Of a stretch of 64,000 nt of DNA, positions 61,119 through 64,000 are shown piece by piece; the first letter of the stretch is position 1, and every line of letters starts with the position of its first letter. A program made the position numbers and the translations under genes. Below the pieces are notes generated by a model. That model ran no database searches. It was not told the DNA's origin and worked only from the letters and a program-made list of their open reading frames with translations. Source of the DNA: Bacillus sp. DTU_2020_1000418_1_SI_GHA_SEK_038. Lineage in GTDB: Bacteria; Bacillota; Bacilli; Bacillales; Cytobacillaceae. Where the stretch lies: assembly GCF_032341175.1 (NCBI RefSeq), contig NZ_CP135435.1, positions 3,782,001-3,846,000 on the forward strand, read 5' to 3'.

Positions 61119-62552
61119 TTATCTTGTTGAGTTTAGTGCATCCGCAAACCTTTTTATTCCTTCCTTTATGGTCTCTTCATTCTCTCTAGCAAAGGTGAAT
61201 CGTGCATAATATTTTTTCGAGCCCATCATTGACCCAGGAACATAGATTAATCCTCGCTTTATAGAGTTTTCCAATAGCTTCATTTCATCTACATCTCTTT
61301 TTAATTTGATCCAAATATGGATTCCACCTTGGGGAATTGTAAACTCCACTTGATCTTTTAGAAAATCATTAAAACTTAGTACAATTTGATTGCGCCGACT
61401 TTCTAATTCCTTCACTAAATTCTTAATATGAGAATGGAATTGCGCTGATTCTAAAAAGTCATTAGCGATCCACTGGGTAAAACTTGCATGTCCAAAATCA
61501 ATTTGTTGTTTGGCATCAGATAATCTCTCTATTACCGATCGCGGTCCGATAATCCAGCCAATTCTTAAACCGGAAGCAACGACCTTTGATAAAGAGCTAA
61601 TGTATAGGACATTTCCGTGTTTGTCCAAGGATTTTAATGTTGCAATTTCTTCTCCTTTAAAAGGGGTTAAACTATATGGATCGTCTTCCACAACAGGAAT
61701 TCCATGTTCTGATGATATTTCTAAAATAGCTTTTAACTGGCTCTCTTTTAGCAAAGTACCTGTTGGATTTTGAAAAGCAGGATTTAAAAATATCATTCTT
61801 ATCCGATGCTTTTTATGTAATTCTAGTAACTCACTTGGATCTAAACCATCGTCATTTACTGGTAAATAGAAAATTTTCAAACCTGCTGATTTAAATATTG
61901 GCAGATTATAATGATAGGATGGATCTTCAATCACCACTGCATCACCGGGTTTTAATAAGCATTGAACAACTAGGTGTAAAGCTTGTTGTGCACCGGATGT
62001 AATAAGTATGGAAGATGGATTCGTTTCAATATTGCGAAGCTCTTTCACATGCTTTGTAATGGTAGTCCTTAATATTGCATTCCCCTGTGGATGATCATAG
62101 CCTAACCTCCCGATAAAAGACCGTGTTGAAGTAATCTCCCTTAAAGTGTTCACTGGAAAGAGGTCCTCCGATAATTCACCACTAGCTAAGTTGATTAACT
62201 TTTGCTCTTCCATCTCTTTACGTATTCTTTGCGCAACCGGCAGATTAGGTAAAAATGAACCTGCTTCAATATATCTGCTCCAACTAGGGATACGTTTTTT
62301 TGTGATCCCCCATATATCTTTACTTATAGTCGTACCGCTTCCACGATTCCGTTGAATGAGGCCAATTGATTCGAGCTCATCATATGCAGCGACAACCGTA
62401 CTCCTATTTATATTTAACTCTTTTGCTAAGTATCTCTCCGAGGGCAGTTGTTTATCTGGCGGAAAAGTTCCATCAGCAATGCCATTTTCAATAAACTCAG
62501 CAATTTGTTTATAAATCGGTTTCTTAGCTTTTCGATCAATATTCCAGTCCAT
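61119..62552 (-). CDS. MocR-family transcriptional regulator (GntR-aminotransferase)
   Basis: A 477-residue regulator. N-terminal GntR winged helix (LPSERYLAKELNINRSTVVA, then GSGT) is followed by a class I aminotransferase-like domain. The PLP Lys is in SSLSKVVASGLRIGW, with VEDDPYS and NPAFQNPTG nearby. Members include GabR and PdxR, which bind PLP or an amino-acid aldimine. The target is not in sight; the nitrilase gene downstream is a candidate. Confidence 0.93.
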   Translation of the reverse strand: MDWNIDRKAKKPIYKQIAEFIENGIADGTFPPDKQLPSERYLAKELNINRSTVVAAYDELESIGLIQRNRGSGTTISKDIWGITKKRIPSWSRYIEAGSFLPNLPVAQRIRKEMEEQKLINLASGELSEDLFPVNTLREITSTRSFIGRLGYDHPQGNAILRTTITKHVKELRNIETNPSSILITSGAQQALHLVVQCLLKPGDAVVIEDPSYHYNLPIFKSAGLKIFYLPVNDDGLDPSELLELHKKHRIRMIFLNPAFQNPTGTLLKESQLKAILEISSEHGIPVVEDDPYSLTPFKGEEIATLKSLDKHGNVLYISSLSKVVASGLRIGWIIGPRSVIERLSDAKQQIDFGHASFTQWIANDFLESAQFHSHIKNLVKELESRRNQIVLSFNDFLKDQVEFTIPQGGIHIWIKLKRDVDEMKLLENSIKRGLIYVPGSMMGSKKYYARFTFARENEETIKEGIKRFADALNSTR

Positions 62553-62619
62553 TTATTTGCATCCCTTTTTACATACTCTTTTTATTATTGTAACCTAGGT
62601 TTCCTATTTATCTTTGATA

Positions 62620-62663
62620 AAAAAAAAATAACCTATTAAGCCATTGGGGCCAATAGGTTTTTT
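62620..62663. terminator. bidirectional terminator
   Basis: AACCTATT-(14 nt)-AATAGGTT flanked by A- and T-runs. Confidence 0.8.
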
Positions 62664-62675
62664 GCGTTAATTTCA

Positions 62676-62870
62676 TTATACGGAAGTGCTAATATACATA
62701 CCAAGTGCAATGACAGACAATAGAATTACGATAATATATATGATTGATAAGTTTGCAGTATTTTTTTTAGCTGATCCGCTATAATTTTTGTCACTTTTAC
62801 TTACTGCCATTATTGTCCCTACCACAGCTAGTATTGAAGTAATTACGACAAAAGCAATCAACAAATTCAT
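62676..62870 (-). CDS. small two-helix membrane protein
   Basis: A 64-residue protein with two transmembrane helices (LLIAFVVITSILAVVGTIMA and IIYIIVILLSVIALGMYIS) joined by a short basic loop, SKSDKNYSGSAKKN. GAGGTGG lies 5 nt before the ATG at 62870; the frame runs 23 codons further up without a site. Similar small proteins are sometimes labelled BshB3-like, but I cannot assign a function. Confidence 0.75.
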   Translation of the reverse strand: MNLLIAFVVITSILAVVGTIMAVSKSDKNYSGSAKKNTANLSIIYIIVILLSVIALGMYISTSV

Positions 62871-63261
62871 AATCCACCTCTTTACTGTATTTTTTGTAAA
62901 AAGAATATTAGGGGATATTCTTGTATAATATTCGTTCAATTAATCACTATAAAATAAATTGCAACATTTGTACCCATCCACTTTTTAATAAATTTCACCA
63001 TCCACTTTAGCGTACTACACATTTTCCTCTTATTTGGACAATTGGAAAAACTGAATACCAAATGGATGATGGATTAAAAGCGTTGTGAATGTTCAGCAAG
63101 TGCATATACCCCGAATGACAAATTCGTTTTTAATAAACCCGAGTGATGCCAGGATTTTTTTTATAAACAGAATTTGAATACTCAATTTTAAGATTAAAAA
63201 ATCGCTAAAGGTACATATTAAAATTGAATCATTACATTTATGAAAAACGGAGGTTACATCA
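62871..63261. other. gene-free gap with no clear features
   Basis: About 390 nt, AT-rich. No ribosome binding site, hairpin or conserved box that I can support; a minus-strand frame at 63093-63281 overlaps the next gene's start and has no ribosome binding site. Confidence 0.4.
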
Positions 63262-63567
63262 ATGAAATACAAATGGCTCATTTCTATTTTCTCTGCTTTT
63301 CTCTCGGTAAGTCTTTTATCGGCATGTAATTTAGGAAATAACGAGATGAATGATCAAGATGGCGGTAATTATCGTCCTGTTCGATATGACCCCAATATGG
63401 ATAATAATCGAATAGACGGCCCTTTGACTCCTGATAGAGGCTTTGATAGGAACAATAATTTAAACAGAGGCCGAGATATAGATATAGAACCGAGAGATGT
63501 ACCTCAACCTGGTCAGCCTGAACCAGATACACCATTTAATATGGATGAAGAACGAAGAGGTTTTTAA
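63262..63567 (+). CDS. small Asn/Asp/Pro-rich lipoprotein
   Basis: A 101-residue lipoprotein: signal peptide and lipobox LLSACN, then a low-complexity hydrophilic stretch (PNMDNNRIDGPLTPDRGFDR, RDVPQPGQPEPDTPFN). CGGAGG lies 8 nt before the ATG. Function unknown; small lipoproteins of this kind are often spore or cell-wall related, which is only a guess here. Confidence 0.75.
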   Translation: MKYKWLISIFSAFLSVSLLSACNLGNNEMNDQDGGNYRPVRYDPNMDNNRIDGPLTPDRGFDRNNNLNRGRDIDIEPRDVPQPGQPEPDTPFNMDEERRGF

Positions 63568-63616
63568 ACAATCATTATAAAAAAACGCCAATTTTCCCCA
63601 GTAACGCTGAATAACA

Positions 63617-63665
63617 GAAAAAGAACCGATTTTCTTCATAAGGAAGGACAATCGGTTCTTTTATT
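63617..63665. terminator. bidirectional terminator
   Basis: AAAAGAACCGATT and AATCGGTTCTTTT flank a 17-nt loop; follows the lipoprotein gene and the minus-strand Mur ligase gene. Confidence 0.85.
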
Positions 63666-63710
63666 TAAAATACTCCTTCATTTAAATGAAAACTAGAAAA
63701 GCCCTCGTCA

Positions 63711-64000
63711 TTAAGTTTTGCCGCATAAATACCGAATCGTTTCCTCGTCAGAAGTAGCGGGTAAAACAAATTGCTGATGATATTTCTCTCCACCCTTCCC
63801 CGTAATTATGATCCAATCCCCTTTTTCGGCATTGTCAACGGAATATTGAATGGCTAAAGTCCGATCGGGTATGATCAGTGCTTTTTGGGGATTATTTAAT
63901 CCATGAAGTGTTGTAACCATCTCTTCATAAGAAATATGGTTCAAATCATCTAAAGTTAAAATGATCTCATCACTTAATTCGTAAGACATATTCAACATGC
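63711..64000 (-). CDS. C-terminal end of a Mur ligase-family protein (partial)
   Basis: The last 96 or so residues of a protein whose start lies beyond the window. DEIILTLDDLNHISYEEMV, then PDRTLAIQYSVDNAEKGDW and the family-typical ITGKGGEKYHQ match the C-terminal domain of MurE-type ligases (GKGHE in MurE). The apparent ATG at 63998 is an internal Met. Could be MurE or a MurE-like ligase for another substrate; the substrate Asp/Arg loop is not in view. Confidence 0.75.
   Translation of the reverse strand, partial: MLNMSYELSDEIILTLDDLNHISYEEMVTTLHGLNNPQKALIIPDRTLAIQYSVDNAEKGDWIIITGKGGEKYHQQFVLPATSDEETIRYLCGKT

Noticed and set aside
63093-63281. 62-residue minus-strand frame
   Set aside because: No ribosome binding site, biased towards Ile/Phe/Leu as in AT-rich noncoding DNA, and it overlaps the start of the lipoprotein gene.

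Overview
The window looks like a chromosomal segment of a low-GC Bacillaceae (Bacillus, Cytobacillus, Neobacillus or Priestia-like; genus not resolvable by eye). Evidence: strong AGGAGG-type ribosome binding sites with frequent GTG/TTG starts, Bacillus-type operons (csoR-copZ-copA, ureABCEFGD, opuA, ywbE, PadR/HAAS), Fur and CsoR boxes, and U-tailed intrinsic terminators. No rRNA, tRNA, CRISPR array, phage or intact insertion sequence was seen.

Layout. (1) 0.1-4.4 kb: copper homeostasis, with a small secreted His/Cys protein, a CcdA/DsbD-like membrane protein, the CopA ATPase, the CopZ chaperone and CsoR, with two matching CsoR operators. (2) 4.4-10.5 kb: a Ser/Thr kinase-like protein with a convergent Ser/Arg-rich 51-residue protein, a decayed membrane-protein remnant, DedA and AI-2E family membrane proteins, and a PadR-HAAS-DUF4153 module sharing a palindromic box. 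(3) 10.5-28.4 kb: a long minus-strand catabolic array. It holds two pxpB/pxpC pairs, pxpA, a biotin carboxylase and a minimal biotin carrier, a three-subunit molybdenum hydroxylase with CoxG, XdhC-type and MocA-type maturation genes, an aldehyde dehydrogenase, a class III aminotransferase and a sigma-54 activator. Two good -24/-12 promoters precede the pxpB2 and aminotransferase units; the first has two tandem upstream palindromes 21 bp apart. (4) 29-34 kb: complete urease operon ureABCEFGD. (5) 34-39.6 kb: convergent Opp/Dpp/Nik-type ABC importer, possibly nickel or peptide. (6) 40-50 kb: housekeeping and accessory single genes (YwbE, VOC, QueA-like, SDR, TolB-like propeller, cupin, GNATs, CDF, L,D-transpeptidase, DinB-like, phosphatase), with repeat arrays and two RNA-like structured elements. 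(7) 50-55 kb: Fur-controlled siderophore uptake with a ferredoxin-NADP reductase-like flavoprotein. (8) 55-64 kb: a degenerate ParA-like protein, an OpuA-type betaine importer, YitT, a nitrilase-family hydrolase, a MocR regulator, small membrane and lipoproteins, and the C-terminal end of a Mur ligase running off the window.

How region 3 may work (inference). The biotin carboxylase, BCCP, PxpB and PxpC together match the parts of a urea-carboxylase-type enzyme as separate proteins, and PxpA adds the 5-oxoprolinase-type hydrolytic subunit. With a Mo-hydroxylase, an omega-aminotransferase and an aldehyde dehydrogenase under sigma-54 control, the cluster reads as a pathway for an N-heterocycle, lactam or ureide: hydroxylation next to nitrogen, ATP/biotin-dependent ring opening, transamination of the resulting omega-amino acid and oxidation of the semialdehyde, with urease alongside for any urea released. 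The substrate is unknown. This is the best candidate in the window for an undescribed system.
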